A stretch of 64,000 nucleotides of DNA from Magnolia sinica (lineage: Eukaryota > Streptophyta > Magnoliopsida > Magnoliales > Magnoliaceae): contig NC_080574.1 in the NCBI RefSeq assembly GCF_029962835.1, positions 39,995,501-40,059,500 of the forward strand, given 5' to 3'. Shown piece after piece: positions 1 to 11,971 of the stretch; positions within the stretch are counted from its first letter, which is position 1, and the number at the start of each line of letters is the position of its first letter. The translations under genes and the position numbers were made by a program. Below the pieces are notes generated by a model that did no database searches, was not told the DNA's origin, and worked only from the letters and a program-made list of their open reading frames with translations.

Positions 1-1828
1 ATTTGGGTGTATGCCTGTGGCAATAGACACAATCGACGTGGCGATTGACAAGGCTACTAGAGGCGGTGATTGCAGGTGCTGCTACTGCCTCCACTACCCA
101 TGGTCGTCGACTACTTTTACACTAAAGAAAGGAAGGAGGGAAGGAGGAGGAGGATAGGGAGGGCGTAAGCAAAATTAGCCTCGGCTGTCAATGGCGACAT
201 TGTAACATCCTGAAGAATTTTACACACGAGTAGGTACACGAGTGTTTTTCGACATGTACACGTGTGTAATTTAACACTTAGAATTTTTTATAAGAGATGC
301 TTAGATAAACGTGCATGTACACGTACTTACTCGCACATACATACTGTAATACACTTTGGACCCTCACATACTATCATACACTCGATCATTCAACAAACCA
401 ACCATTTAAATAACTCATCACCACTAGATTAATATATCCGATTCATCCACTTCGATTTTGGACCACCAAATCATACTAAACTAACCACAAGATCTTCCTA
501 TCCACTCATACACACCTCTAATCAAAATTCTGACCTGTTCATCTTGCTTGTCACCCTAATATAAGCTTAACCTACCATTGGAATCTCGATCTAAGAACCT
601 TGCTTACATATACATGTATATATACTCACTTCTACGCATCCCAAGCCTATGTATCATTATAAACTCGATTTACCATCAATCCAAACCATTGCGAAGACTC
701 TTTATGGATTGATTAAGCCATCCAACCATTCAATTTCAATCTAGACTCTCACATCACCTTTAAATAGATAAATAGTTCATCTTAGCTGTTAAGATCCGAT
801 CATAAATGAATTTAGACTTTACATCATGATCCTGATACACTTAGGAGTGTTTTACACCATCAAAATCAAATTCCAACTATTACTTATGCGCCATTGATCA
901 TCTCAAGTTTTCCATGGTGTATATGTGTGCATACCCACATTGGACCTTAGAAAACCTATTTCTAGGAACCCGATCCTGATGAAATTTCAGACAATGCTTG
1001 GTTGACCCAATTAAGACGTACACCTTCAATTTTAGAACCTGACTCACAGGATCCACAGTCCATCGGATTTCGCATCATATCTGTTAGATAGCTTGCCTGA
1101 AAATTTCACAACGACTGTGATATACGAACAATCCCCGACAAATCCATTGGGTTACTTTCCACATCAAGCCACACCTGGACCAAGTTCTAAAGATCCCAAG
1201 CCACCAGGAGGAATACTTAACATCCTACAGTTTTCTAAACCTAAAAAGGTTTCGGTAGTCATGCACGCACCCTATTCAGTACACCCTTGCTCAAAACTCA
1301 ATCTAACCGTTGATCTGATGGACCACCTATCATCTACACTTTAATATATCCCAAGAAAACCCCGTGGGACACTTGAAGTTCGAATATGATAGGGCTTATC
1401 CCTATTACATTCAAACCCTCTGCCTCATCAAAATCATTGAATTCAGATTAGAAATTCAAGAAAAGGTGGAAAAAATTATATTCACCTAGAGATATTTCGA
1501 GGAAAAACTTGTGGGACCCACCTACTAGCCCATTTCCAACAACTACAATGTACAAAAGAAAATGTCTGGCTAAAGAAAAGGCTACGTTGATTTCACGCAC
1601 ACACTTGCTGTGTATATTAACCCACTTGATGAGTGGAGAAACCTGATTATTGAGCTAGGGCTGTCTATAGTGGTGTCCACCTGACAGACAGCTCAGAGGT
1701 TCCACATGTGTGCCATATTGGCACAAGTGGTAGCTTGTATGGGAACATGGGTTGTTCACCCAGTGCAATGATCAAAGACTCAAAGCCCATATAAAGTTAC
1801 AAATGGATGAAAAAAATATTTTTATTAC
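1..1828 (-). other. Intron of the TRM-like gene, running off the left edge
   Basis: This stretch lies downstream of the donor at 1828/1827 of the minus-strand TRM-like gene. The last exon seen ends one base into a codon, so at least one more coding exon must follow. No minus-strand open frame here looks like the expected C-terminal DUF4378 region, so the intron must extend past position 1. From 201 it holds an LTR-like start (TGTAACATCCTG), the same kind of terminus as the LTRs at 28824 and 38911, but no matching end or target duplication was found. The rest is AT-rich with no recognisable gene. Confidence 0.6.
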
Positions 1829-1997
1829 CTTGAAGGTTAGAGTTGATCTCTCTGAAGATCTGTGGAACAGGGTTATCTTCAACAAAAGGTACATCCAATG
1901 CGGAGACTGGGCATCGTTGCTCTCCCTGCATAGCATACTCCTCATGTGGGCTGCTACACAATGACGCAGGGCTGGGTGGCACCTCAGTTGAGTTCTC
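1829..1997 (-). CDS. TRM-like gene, coding exon 4
   Basis: 169 nt from acceptor GGCTTCAG (ending 1998) to donor GTAATA (from 1828). It encodes ENSTEVPPSPASLCSSP and ALDVPF.EDNPVPQIFREI, which continue LMNLGAVQ of exon 3 in phase 0 and match the conserved segment that follows it in this family. It ends one base into a codon, so the gene continues leftwards. Confidence 0.82.
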
Positions 1998-4900
1998 CTG
2001 AAGCCAGAGTAGACAAAATACATCATTGTCATCATCATCTTAGCCTTTCTCCCAGTAATTTTTTGGGGCTGGCTTTGAAATGGTAGGTTGGCAAAAATTT
2101 TACGATTGGCCGCCCACCAGACATCAACTTTCCTCTTTTAGCTGGACTATTGGAACTGGCTATGGTAGAGGTTCACATTGATACCACTCACATGCCAGCA
2201 TGGTCCACCCAGTATGGACCCCCAGCCAAACCATTATATGCCTGCCTCCAAAGGCAAATAAGCAAAGTAGGGTCATGGAGAGCCAGTTGCGAGGCAAACT
2301 GCTCAGCACAATGACGAGACAAAATACATAAATTAAAGATAAAAACAAAAGCAATAAAGTCCTATTGCTATAAATATTCAAATGTAAAATAGAAGACATG
2401 AAGTTAACTATAATTCTTGCCTGAACAGCACCCAAATTCATCAGAACTGATGGTGCAGTCATGAAAGCCTTCACAAAATCAGATTCGTTTGCTCCTGATT
2501 CCTCCACCAATGGAATCTTCTTGCCGAATAATCTGCCCCTGAGAGTTAAACTATATCTCAAACTGGAAACTTTCCCTCTGAAACTAAACCTGTCTTTCCT
2601 GGTTTTTCTCACTTCCACTGAAACATTTTCTGCAGCTTCATGCTTCCTTCTGATGTGGGCTCCCGTTAAAACGTGTGGCTCCTCTAGTAGAAGCTTCCCA
2701 AAGGATGTCCCTGACACTGGAGCTGACAAAGATCTGATAAGGTTCCTTGGGGATACTTCTCCAGTATTGAATGCATGATCATTCTTCTTCTCATGTCTGA
2801 AAGATCTGGTTTTTGTTGTTCCAGGCTCGTCTCTCATGTTTCCCCAGTAGCTCGTCTTTTTCCCAGTCTGAGCAGCATAAGCCATTGATCTAAGTCTTCC
2901 TCCTTCCCTGTCTAATGCAGGATTTTTCAAGCTGCCACTGATAACCATGGGAATGTCCACATCCCCTTCATCTCTTAGGATGTTCCTAAGCCGTTCTGAT
3001 AAGAATTTCCTTGTATCTTTGTCAATGAACTCAGGGGAGCCTGGCCCATTGAGTTGAACTTCACTGCGATATGATCTGGTGGATTCCGACCGCAGCAAAT
3101 TCATCCCAAGGTCCCTAGTAACACTTTCTCTGACTTGTTTTGCTATATGTCGAGCGATTTCTTTTGGGTCTGTTGGCCTTTCCCTGGAAGGAGTCTCGAT
3201 TCTCATCCCTCCTACTGTTGTATCCTTCCTAATGTTCCCTTCTATTTCCAATCTGAGTTTTTCCTTCACCTCCTCAAGAAAATCTTCAATACTACCTTCC
3301 TCTTCAACTATCTCTGATGAGCCGACCCAGGACTCTTCGGGATCGTCGGTCCTTTCAGGACCAGGCTTCAAGATCACTATCCTCGTGGGTATGGAGGATC
3401 TTCCAAATTTCTCATCACAATTCATTTTGGGGAACTCCTCAAAGTCACAACTTTTGCTCCTGTTCCTTAAAGTCATGACTTCCTTACTCTTATATCTGTG
3501 ATTTCGTAAACCACCTAGTTGTTCTGTGCTTGTTTTTGATGTAGTTGGCGAAGTATAATCCATGGGTTCTATCGGCTTTCCATCTGCTGGGTTTCTCTTA
3601 GCATCTGCATGTCGCACCATCTTTTCCTTGTTGAGACTTTCTTGTGCGAGGGTTTGGTTATATTTCCATTTTCTAGGATTATTTCCCAGTTCAACACTCC
3701 TTGAATGTTCCCAGACCTTGGATGCTTGCCATGCTTCAAATTCCTTCTTGAATTTCTGTAGTTGCTCCTCTTGGGGATGTTCCCGATGCTGTGGTCTTGT
3801 GAACTTAAGGCGGTCATTGAATTTTTCAGGAACCTGTTTGTTGCTGGGGAGTAGAAAATCTTGTTTTGATTGCTTGGCAGGTTTTGAGATGAGTGGACTA
3901 AAGTGAGCTGAACCATTTTCAGCCTGTTTGTTCCTTGCATTTTCGTTCTTTTTTTCCTTTGCATAGACCACTGGTTTTACATCTGACGGTAACGTATCCA
4001 CCCCCATCAGACGGGCAACAACGCTGGGGACATTGCGCCTGCTATCGGTTTGTTTGGACACCTCCTCGTCAATCAACTTTTTCATGGGGATTCCACTTGG
4101 ATAAAACTTGTTTTTAGATGAATGCTGCTTCACTTGATATGAATACTGAAAATCCAAAGCAAATAAGAAAAATTGTCAGTATTGGCTTATGGCCAAGAAA
4201 TGAATCAGTGTAAAACATGGGAAAATTTACATGTATATAGTGAGATAAGTGAAACCTTTGCAGAAGAAGGGAAGAATACCCCCGTGTTTAGTGAGATTGT
4301 ATCAGTCCATATTTATTACTAGTTAGAGAAATCCATAAGACATTCATGAAGGTCCATCCAGCAAAAAAGAGAAGGATACTCAAGAAGTGGGTGCCAGTCA
4401 TATTGAAACTCGAAAACACTTTGAAATTGTAGCTCCCAATAAAACAAGAAAAGATAACCTAATCGAATTGGAATTGGATGCATACTTCTCTGACCTATGA
4501 ATATCAGAAAGTGTTACTATGAGTTTTAACAGATTGATGAGAATGGTCTAACTGAATTAATATCCTCAGATGACCTATTGAGTAATGACACCTGGCTGTT
4601 CCCGATAGTTCAATTTAAAATAGTTATCAAAGATACAAAATTTTGAGTGGTTTTCTTTTTTGAGATAGGTCAGAAAAGTCAATAGCATTTAGCGAATGGG
4701 ACTTCACATGATTACAGTTTCAGTCCTATCCAGTTGAAACAAAATTGTTCTGAAGTTGAATCAGCTCAGATCTTTATTTCTAAGTTTTTGTGTATCAAAA
4801 GCATGCAGCATAGAACGTTTCAGATGTAACATTTCCATAAAGGTATAGGGACCTTATGTAAGATCTTATCAATAACATTCATTTAGGAAGCTGAAGAAAA

Positions 4901-5739
4901 CTAGCTAAAACAGAATCATGTTATCTGCAAGTGCACTCGATTAACAAAATCATCTATCATTTTATAACTCTCAAGCAACCTGAAAAGGCGATTCCTGTTT
5001 AACTATAAAAGAAGTAAGGCTTTACTCTGACAACATAAGAAACAGCAAGTTATACCGGTATGTTTTCGTGAATGGTGTGATAGCTCTGCAATGTCTCTAT
5101 AGGCAGCTCCAAGCTATTTCGTGGAGCTTCCAGGCCTGCATAAATGTTGAGACAGTAGCATAACATTTTTATTTTAAGAAGAGGAAATGCTCAAAAAGCA
5201 AATAAAGAGTGGAAAAGAAGCCTTGTATTATGGAGTCAGCATAGCAGCATGATCTCAATTTCATCAGATTGTTTTTCTTTCTTTCTAAGCAGTTGGCTAA
5301 GGGTGCATTTGGAATTACCAAGCCCCCATTGAGCAGAATGGTCATTCTGCCTGTTCTTGTACTACAAGAAATGAACTCACTAGCCAGTTCATGCCCAGTT
5401 CGATGGAGAAAATCCCCCCCCCCCCCCCCCAATGCAAAAAAGTGACTTGAGCATTTTCCAAACAGGGTGCCTTTCAAAGCTATGTCGGTACAGGTACAGT
5501 ATATATTGGGAATGCCCATTCACACGCATCCCCAAACACAACCCAGTCTATTCAAATTCATGAGATCAATACTTCAACCATTATTTAGTTACAGGTATAG
5601 AACACTGTTTGGCCCTTGATAGCTTCATTGTTATTTATGAATAGTTAAAATCCTCACCACCAGCATGCCTCTTGTGTGTCAACAATTTCCGGGATGTGCT
5701 AGCTTGATTGAAGTCAAAAAGATGTAATATGCCTCCCAT
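1829..5739 (-). CDS. TRM-family (DUF3741/DUF4378) protein, 3' end outside window
   Basis: A multi-exon plant gene; coding exons are 5739-5658, 5135-5056, 4145-2421 and 1997-1829, all joining in phase (82, 80, 1725 and 169 nt; 685 codons plus one base). TRM proteins recruit TON1 and PP2A to cortical microtubules and influence cell shape and division plane; that role is family knowledge, not shown here. Seen in the protein: an N-terminus MGGILHLFDFNQ; LEAPRNSLELP around residue 29; VVARLMGVDTLP (DUF3741 core) around residues 96-107; KKEFEAWQASKVWE near 190; SIPTRIVILKPGP near 305; RSLSAPVSGTSFGKLLL near 525; and VPPSPASLCSSP in the last visible exon. The start is the first ATG after an in-frame TAG 30 nt upstream. 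The C-terminal DUF4378 domain is expected left of the window. The long frame reaching 4157 starts at a TTG inside the intron and is not the true start. Which TRM paralogue this is cannot be settled here. Confidence 0.85.
1998..2420 (-). other. GC-AG intron of the TRM-like gene
   Basis: Donor GCAAGA at 2420-2415 and acceptor CTTCAG at 2003-1998. No GT donor nearby keeps both the conserved LMNLGAVQ and ENSTEVPP segments in frame. If retained, the intron would add 87 residues, much of it strongly hydrophobic, before a stop just below 2160. Confidence 0.7.
2421..4145 (-). CDS. TRM-like gene, large coding exon 3
   Basis: 575 codons from acceptor TTTTCAG (4148-4146) to the codon CAG at 2423-2421. 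It starts YSYQVKQHSS and ends VLMNLGAVQ. It carries the DUF3741 core, a predicted charged helical stretch (KEFEAWQ...), the ILKPGP motif and basic Ser/Arg-rich segments. It is followed by GC rather than GT (CAG|GCAAGA), a known strong context for GC-AG introns. The frame stays open for another 87 codons into the intron. Confidence 0.85.
5056..5135 (-). CDS. TRM-like gene, coding exon 2
   Basis: An 80-nt exon between an acceptor (TTTATGCAG, ending 5136) and a donor (GTATAA from 5055). It completes the Gly codon from exon 1 and encodes LEAPRNSLELP and SYHTIHENIP. It is too short to stand out as an open frame and was found from the conserved LEAPRNSLEL motif and matching splice phases. Confidence 0.82.
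5414..5430. repeat. C homopolymer, 17 bp
   Basis: An uninterrupted run of 17 C on the plus strand inside the intron between coding exons 1 and 2 of the TRM-like gene. Its length may be unreliable in assembly. Confidence 0.9.
5658..5739 (-). CDS. TRM-like gene, coding exon 1
   Basis: ATG at 5739-5737. It encodes MGGILHLFDFNQ, then a basic stretch ending HKRHAGG, and ends one base into a Gly codon before the donor GTGAGG at 5657. An in-frame TAG lies 30 nt before the ATG, so no longer N-terminus is possible in this exon. The M-G-G-hydrophobic-FDFNQ start is the conserved N-terminal motif of this TRM subgroup. Confidence 0.85.
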
Positions 5740-5858
5740 GGACTTGGATGAGACTTTCCAAAAACTCTATTTGCCTTGTTTAATACATTTATGTGTTCTC
5801 CAATGACAATCTGAATTGTTCATTCTGACATAAGCACAACCAAGTCCCAGCTGGTAAC
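5740..5858 (-). other. 5' UTR part of the TRM-like first coding exon
   Basis: An acceptor (GGTTTTACAG, ending 5859) opens an exon whose first 119 nt are untranslated, with stops in the reading frame of the ATG at 5739. The leader is therefore spliced, and an upstream non-coding exon is expected near 7.4-7.74 kb. Confidence 0.6.
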
Positions 5859-7399
5859 CTGTAAAACCAACACAAAGAGTTCAAATCATGGTATCCTTCA
5901 ATAAGAAAACAATAGAAATTGAAAACAAACTTTTCAATGCGCCCACTTCTCGAAACCAAAACAAAATTCTTCCATTATGTTCAAGAATCAATAACCAAGC
6001 ATATTCGAAGATATTCATTTCGGCTTATTAGGTATTACTGGTTTAGACAACAATTGACTTCTTATGACGGGGCTGCTTCAAAACTAGCAGTAGGTGAAAT
6101 TACATACCTAGTTTTTTTGTTTAATATTTGGATCTTTTGTTTAATTAAAATCACATACCTACTAAACATGCATTATTATTTCAACCAGCATGGATGTGAA
6201 TCCCATGAAACTGAATGTAACCCTTCATGTGAAGGACTTTTGGTCAAATAAATAAATAAATGAAGAAAATGCACCAGAGAAGCAATTTTGGAGTGGACTT
6301 GAATATTGACATTAAGGATGTGTTTTGGATGCATCATTGAATTGAACTGCAATAATTAGTTCAAGGAAGAGGAACTACCAAACTATGATTGCCTTTCTTA
6401 GTATTCATAATGCGGAAGTAGATCTCAAATTTCATTTGCATCCCTTTCAAGTCCAACTTTAAAGTAACGTAACTGTAATTTAGATATTAGTCCCTAAATA
6501 TGTGTGTTGAATACTGAGGAAGCTAATTGCAGTTCGGCCATTTCCCCATTATTGAACTGACAATCACAACTCATTTCCATAGCGCCATCCAAAGATAGTG
6601 CATGAATGTTTTCCAAATTGATGTTAGATCACAAATTGTATCCAACATGCCATGCACTTGGGTGGAAATAAAAATGAAAGAGTCCAGGTGTTTGATAGAA
6701 TTTTTGCCTTGATTTATGCCTCAAATCATAGTTGAGATAAACATGTCCACCGATTTTGGGGGAATGTGGTGCTTCTGCGAGCATTTTGCAAACTATCCAA
6801 AGATGCCTTAAAAAGAATATTGAAATTGAGTTCATGGGCAGGATGATTCTTATTTAGAATAGTGAAAGACTGCAGTAGTACATAAAGAATAGAAATCCGA
6901 AACAAGTATGAATCACCACCTATACATGCGTATGATCATACTAAAGCCAGAACAGAAAACCTAATACGTTCAAAACTGATCCTCACAGCATGAATTAATT
7001 CCAAAACAATGCAGCAAAAGGCATGCAATTCAATTTTACAAACCAACATTTTCTCTTCAAAGAAAACCATTCTTAAACAAATAGAATTCCAAAATCCACA
7101 TCCCCAATTCATCAAAATCCTTCGATTTTAAACAAATGACAGAGCAATTTTCAGATGACGTAGTTCCATAATCGTAATTCAGATGAATTACATTCAATAC
7201 AGAAAAATTAACTACTTTTGAGACACTATTTTTATCAATTTCATCCAAATTCCAACTTTCCAAACCCATGTTTCCAATTAAATTCAAATAAAGCTCTTTG
7301 AATTGATGTGCCCCAGTAATCCTCAAATCACCAATTCACTAAAAAAACTAATTTCGATTTTGAAAAAAGACAGAGCAGAAGTTCAATTCTCCAAATTCC
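5859..7399 (-). other. Intron in the 5' leader of the TRM-like gene
   Basis: AT-rich sequence with no recognisable gene or element. It is read as the intron between the putative leader exon and the exon starting at 5858. Confidence 0.4.
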
Positions 7400-7740
7400 A
7401 GATCATAATTCTTTCAAAATGTAAAACAAAAAACATCATGCAGTTTGGAAAAACACGAACCAAACTCGAAGTCCGATCACGGTTAAGAGAAATTTCGAAT
7501 ATGACCATTGAAGCAATTCATCAAACAGCTGGAGTTCGTGCCCACGAATTGGAAGGTAGATTGAAGGAGAATATGAAAATCGGCCGAAATCAAAAGAAGT
7601 CTGGTTGGAGGAATGATGGGAGTGAGAAAGGGAAAGAGATTTAAAGCTAGGGTTTTTCGATTGAAAACCTAGAAATGGAAGAAAGGAGGAGCTTTTTGAA
7701 AGAGGAGTAGAATCCATGGCTGGAAAGAAAGCGGAAGCTT
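7400..7740 (-). promoter_or_regulatory. Likely non-coding first exon and core promoter region of the TRM-like gene
   Basis: On the minus strand this GC-richer block contains an AAACCCTAG telo-box (7655-7647) and CT-rich leader-like sequence, as is common at plant 5' ends. It lies about 1.6 kb upstream of the 5' UTR acceptor at 5859. The exact transcription start and the donor of this exon cannot be fixed by eye. A short open frame here (from 7717) matches nothing known and is probably leader. Confidence 0.4.
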
Positions 7741-7759
7741 TTCTCTTTCTATTCTTCTC

Positions 7760-9002
7760 TTTTCCTTTTTCTTTTTCTTTTTTATTTTTTTATTTTTTTA
7801 TTTTCTTTTACTGTTTGGACAGATAAAATAACGAAGGCTTGGAAATTGGGATAGGCCTCCCCGATCACAGAAAATATACGGTGATCTGCGCTTCTACTCT
7901 ATTCTGTGAATCTCTATCTCATCTTCACATATTTGATGCTCAATTACATTGATCTGAGCCGTCTGTGTCTCGAGCGACATAATGGAAGGGTCAGGATGAA
8001 AAATAATTAGTGGAATAAATTGTTTATGGACCTTAATGTAGAGTCCCAAGTAGACGGTTGGAATCATGTGGACCACGTATCCCATGTATAGTTTGAATGT
8101 ATATCCCATTAATGGACTCTGTATTAAAGATCCTAACCGTCTATTGACGGTCAAAGATGCAAATGTTCGTGGATTTTAGGGCCCCCACTAATTATGATGG
8201 CAGCAGGAGGCAACATATACCGTATCGATTGAGATGAACGGTTGAAACTGAGAGTTTACTTATCAATGGTGTCTTTTAAATAATAAATAAAGAAAGAAAG
8301 AAAAAAAACGAGAAACAGCTCAAGAAGAGTTGCTTTTACGGAAGATAGTTCCATTTGGCGGCACATCAAACGGTCTGGGCTTTTGGAGTATTATATTTGG
8401 TTGGTTCTAAAATAGACACTGTGCGCAATACGCACGCACTGAGGTGTTTCCGATTGCAGAATTGTCGGTCCTGCGCATCATGCGCGCGTTAGAAATAGGG
8501 GCAAGCTGTTTTAGGAAGAGCGCTTGTGTGCACCGGAGGTACAATGTTGCTCATAGTTTCCCCTGGGCGTGCAATAAATGTTAACGGTCGATTCCTCCAT
8601 CTAGACCGTCCATTAGTTTTTCCCCACTTTTATTGGGCCACTATGAAATAATCATATTGATCAAGCCATGGATGGATGGTCGTAATCATCTGATCAAAAT
8701 GTTTCCTTCTACACACGTTTTCCAAAGTGAACTCAGAATATTTATGTTGATGATAGACATTCTTAGATCCACACCGTCCGTTAGTGAATGTAATTGATTC
8801 TAGGGTGAAGCTCCTCCGATCGTGTAGAAAAACTAATGGACGGTCAAGATGGATGATCTGCCGTGGCGCATTATAGAATGGAGAATATTTTGTACACGCT
8901 TCGGTAGGAAGGGAGCCGCGTACGCAATGTCTTTATCTTTGACTTCAGGCCTTTTTCTCATTCGATAGAAGAGATGTTAGTCTCAACCACGCAGCAGAAG
9001 TG
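7760..9002. other. Intergenic DNA with degenerate foldback repeat
   Basis: No gene seen. Around 8520-8930 the words for the shared MITE core (GACCGTCCATTAG and its reverse complement CTAATGGACGGTC) face each other, suggesting an old foldback element. Its ends are too eroded to place. Confidence 0.4.
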
Positions 9003-9304
9003 CGGAACACAAGCGCCTCTCAAGTGCTGACATGGAACACGTAGGAGGAATCCGAGACGTTCATCACACTAGAACCGGATGAGTGTCATTTATAACCGTC
9101 CATTTTCTTTTCATGAAGGCTGGATGTTTATGTTGAATGTGAACTATCGTTATCCATTTATAACCGTCCATTTTCTTACTGAAATGTAGTCTGTCTAATT
9201 AGTAGACCAACCGGAGGTAAAACATCAACCGCATATAACTGATGAACGTCCTTGATTTCCCACACGTGTTCCACGTCAGCATATCTGTAGCGCTTGTTGT
9301 TTCA
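9003..9304. mobile_element. Foldback MITE with ~65-bp inverted ends
   Basis: The left end reads GGAACACAAGCGC...GCTGACATGGAACACGT...GACGTTCATCA. The right end is its reverse complement (TGATGAACGTC...ACGTGTTCCACGTCAGC...GCGCTTGTTG). The two arms match over about 65 bp with scattered differences, leaving a central unpaired segment of about 170 bp. No clear target duplication was found. Confidence 0.65.
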
Positions 9305-9732
9305 TACGTATGTGCAATTGCAAACAGCTTTCCTAGCTTGCTAGTGTCGCGATTCAGCCTCCAGCATGTGTCGGCACCCACTGGGGCCCACATGCTGAGT
9401 GATCCGGTGATCGAAACCGTTCATTTTGTTGATTTGATTCTATATAGTCAAATTAATACAATTACACTGAATAGTAACTGTAACCATCACTAATTCAGTA
9501 TCCTAAATGGGTTTTGAACAATGAAAGTAAATATTTCAATGGCTTAAATTCAACTCTAAAAAATCAAAGATTACGATCATCCCTGAAGAGTGAATAAGGG
9601 TAAGAATCCCATTCACGTATTAACAAGAATGTGGACGGTGCAAATATCAGATAATCTCAGCAGGTGGATCCACTACGCGACACAAGCTGAAACCTTAGTC
9701 GTGACGGAGACAAAAGGAACTACTATTAATAG

Positions 9733-10209
9733 GGACGCGGATTTCCTGCAAAAGGCACTCGCAGGGATGCTAAGTGGGGCCCACCGTGATGTTTGTGAGA
9801 AATCCACTCCGTCCATCTATTTTTCTGGATCATTCTAAGACAAGAGACCAAAAATCATGCTGATCCAAAACTCAAGGCGTCTATTCAAAAGGGAAAACTA
9901 GTGAAAGAGTTTCCTACCGTTGAAACCTTCCTGGGCTCCACCTTGATGTTTATATGCCATCCAAAACGTTTATAAGGTCATTCCCACTGCCCATACAAAA
10001 ATTTCAACGGTGGTCACTAAATCCCCACTGTTTCCTCTCGTATAGATGCCTTGAGTTTTAGATCTACCTGATTTTTGGTCTCTTGTCCTAAAATTACCCG
10101 GAAAAACGTATGAACGGAGTGGATTTCTCACAAACATCACGGTGGGCCCCAACTAAGCATCACATCGCAGGAACTTTCTACAAAAGCCTTTTGCAGGAAA
10201 TCTGCGTCG
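9733..10209. mobile_element. Mutator-like foldback MITE, 477 bp
   Basis: The ends GGACGCGGATTTCCTGC and, inverted, CGACGCAGATTTCCTGC flank a nearly palindromic body with the core TGGGGCCCACCGTGATGTTTG at both sides. It is flanked by 9-bp near-duplicates TATTAATAG (9724-9732) and CACTAATAG (10210-10218), 7 of 9 matching. A 9-bp duplication points to Mutator-type mobilisation. It has no coding capacity. Relatives occur at 49090 and near 60560. Confidence 0.7.
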
Positions 10210-10218
10210 CACTAATAG

Positions 10219-11329
10219 AAAGAGCTGTTTGTAAAACGACTAAAATGCCTTGATATTTTCGAAAGTCTTTCGATAAAAATTAATAAAATAATAATAAATC
10301 TTTGGAATTACTGATAAAGTTATAGGGAATGTACCGTTAAAATTTGGATCATTCAATCGATCAGATAACTTGATTGAGACTTCGGATCACAGCTATATAA
10401 CCCATCATTATTGATGGACCCTTGCCTATACTTTTGTTGACAACCGTCCATTCCATAGATTCGAAGATCGAGTTATCTGATTGATGAGACTTTGTGTCAC
10501 AGAAAAAGCCCATGATTGAATTGTCCAAACTTTGATGTGCATCGGACGGTAAAGATTATTTACACATGGGGTCTATGAAATTCACCTTATGTGGGTCAGT
10601 ATCATCCAGACCGTTCATCTGGTTTCCCCACTACGTGATGATCTTCAAAGGTTGTGTTTACAGGTTAGATCAGAGGACCTGATGGCACATAAAGAATCAG
10701 TAAGTAAAAGCAAAACACACAAGTGGGTCCCACCAATTACAGCCGTGTGTACTATACACATGAGCCAGGACACTTGCATGCAATGCAACGGCCAATAAAA
10801 TGCAATTGAAAGGTTTAAAAAGAGAAAGCGTGCAGATGAGAGTTCTCCAATCAGAAGAAATAAGATCATATAGTCAATGATTTCTAGCACTATGATGCAT
10901 CTACTGTGAGACCCACCTGATGAACGGATGAATCATGAGCAGCACAACCGCACTCAGATCTCCTTCCAGTTTTTTAGATGTCCTCCAAGTCATGATTATG
11001 CATGGCCCGGATCAGGTTTTGTAGTGAGGATTAAGATATTCAATGGACCCACCATTTCAGCCCAAGCAATAAATAAGTTAGCCCATTTAGCAAGTGGGTC
11101 CATTCCAGCCCTTTGCAGCTCAGCTCTTGTACTTCGGTTACCTCAGGCATGGGTCCGTTTCCAGCCCTTGGCAGCTCAGCTCCTGTACTTCAATTACCAG
11201 ACTGGAAGGAACGTGCATGAAATCCACACTTTCTATGAAGTACTCTCTAATACCCGTAGAAATTAAAAAAAATCCAGACAATTCAAAACTCAAATAGGCC
11301 ACAGGAAGTTGCGTACATGCTCACCATTA
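10219..11329. other. Intergenic DNA with MITE fragments
   Basis: No gene supported. Short pieces resemble the shared MITE core (GTGGGTCCCACC near 10723 and ATGGACCCACC near 11044). A short direct repeat around GGGTCCATTCCAGCCC.TTG (11096 and 11150) is present. Confidence 0.4.
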
Positions 11330-11820
11330 GTTGTGTGTGGGACACATTTTCAACGCAGATTGCCCAGCTATTGGACAGTGCTCTCGGGGCCTTATTATGA
11401 TGTGTGTTTTATCTATGTTGTCCATCTATATTTTTTTATATTATATTTAGAGCATGTTTTAAAGAATGAGATACATCTAAATCTCAAGTGGAGCACACCA
11501 TACAAAATTAGGGGTGATTAAATGCTATCAATAAAAACTTCTTAGGGCCCACTGTAATTTTTATTTGACACCGAACTTATTGATTAGGTCAGAGAAATCT
11601 AGATGAAGGAAAAATACAAATACTAGTTTCATCCAAAATTATTATGGCATTTATGAAGTTTTTAATGGTGGGTGTTCAATATGAGATTTAGATCTGCTCA
11701 TTTTTAGGCTTATGACTTAAAATGATCTAAAAAAAATGCACTAATAACATAGATGAAACACATACATTATGATAAGGTCCATGGAGCATTGTCCATTAGC
11801 TACATGGAGTTGGCAGGCTC
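11330..11820. mobile_element. Foldback MITE
   Basis: The arm near 11388 (GGCCTTATTATGATGTGTG...TTATCTATGTTGT) is repeated in inverted form near 11745-11790 (ACATAGATGAAACACATACAT.ATGATAAGG). Outer ends are eroded and boundaries approximate. Confidence 0.5.
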
Positions 11821-11971
11821 CAGTATTTTTTAATTGAATACATTGCTATTTTTAAGCCAGGACTATAGCCTGGACCTGAGGTCATGTTGTAGTGAACGAA
11901 GCCAATCTTATCATGGGATGAGTGATACCCAAAAGTTAAAACAAAATAAAATAAATTCAAGATTGTAACAC

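Noticed and set aside
2160..4157. One continuous 665-codon frame as a complete protein
   Set aside because: Its start is a TTG inside the intron before the acceptor at 4146, and its last 87 codons are intronic. Conserved family segments continue in separate exons on both sides.
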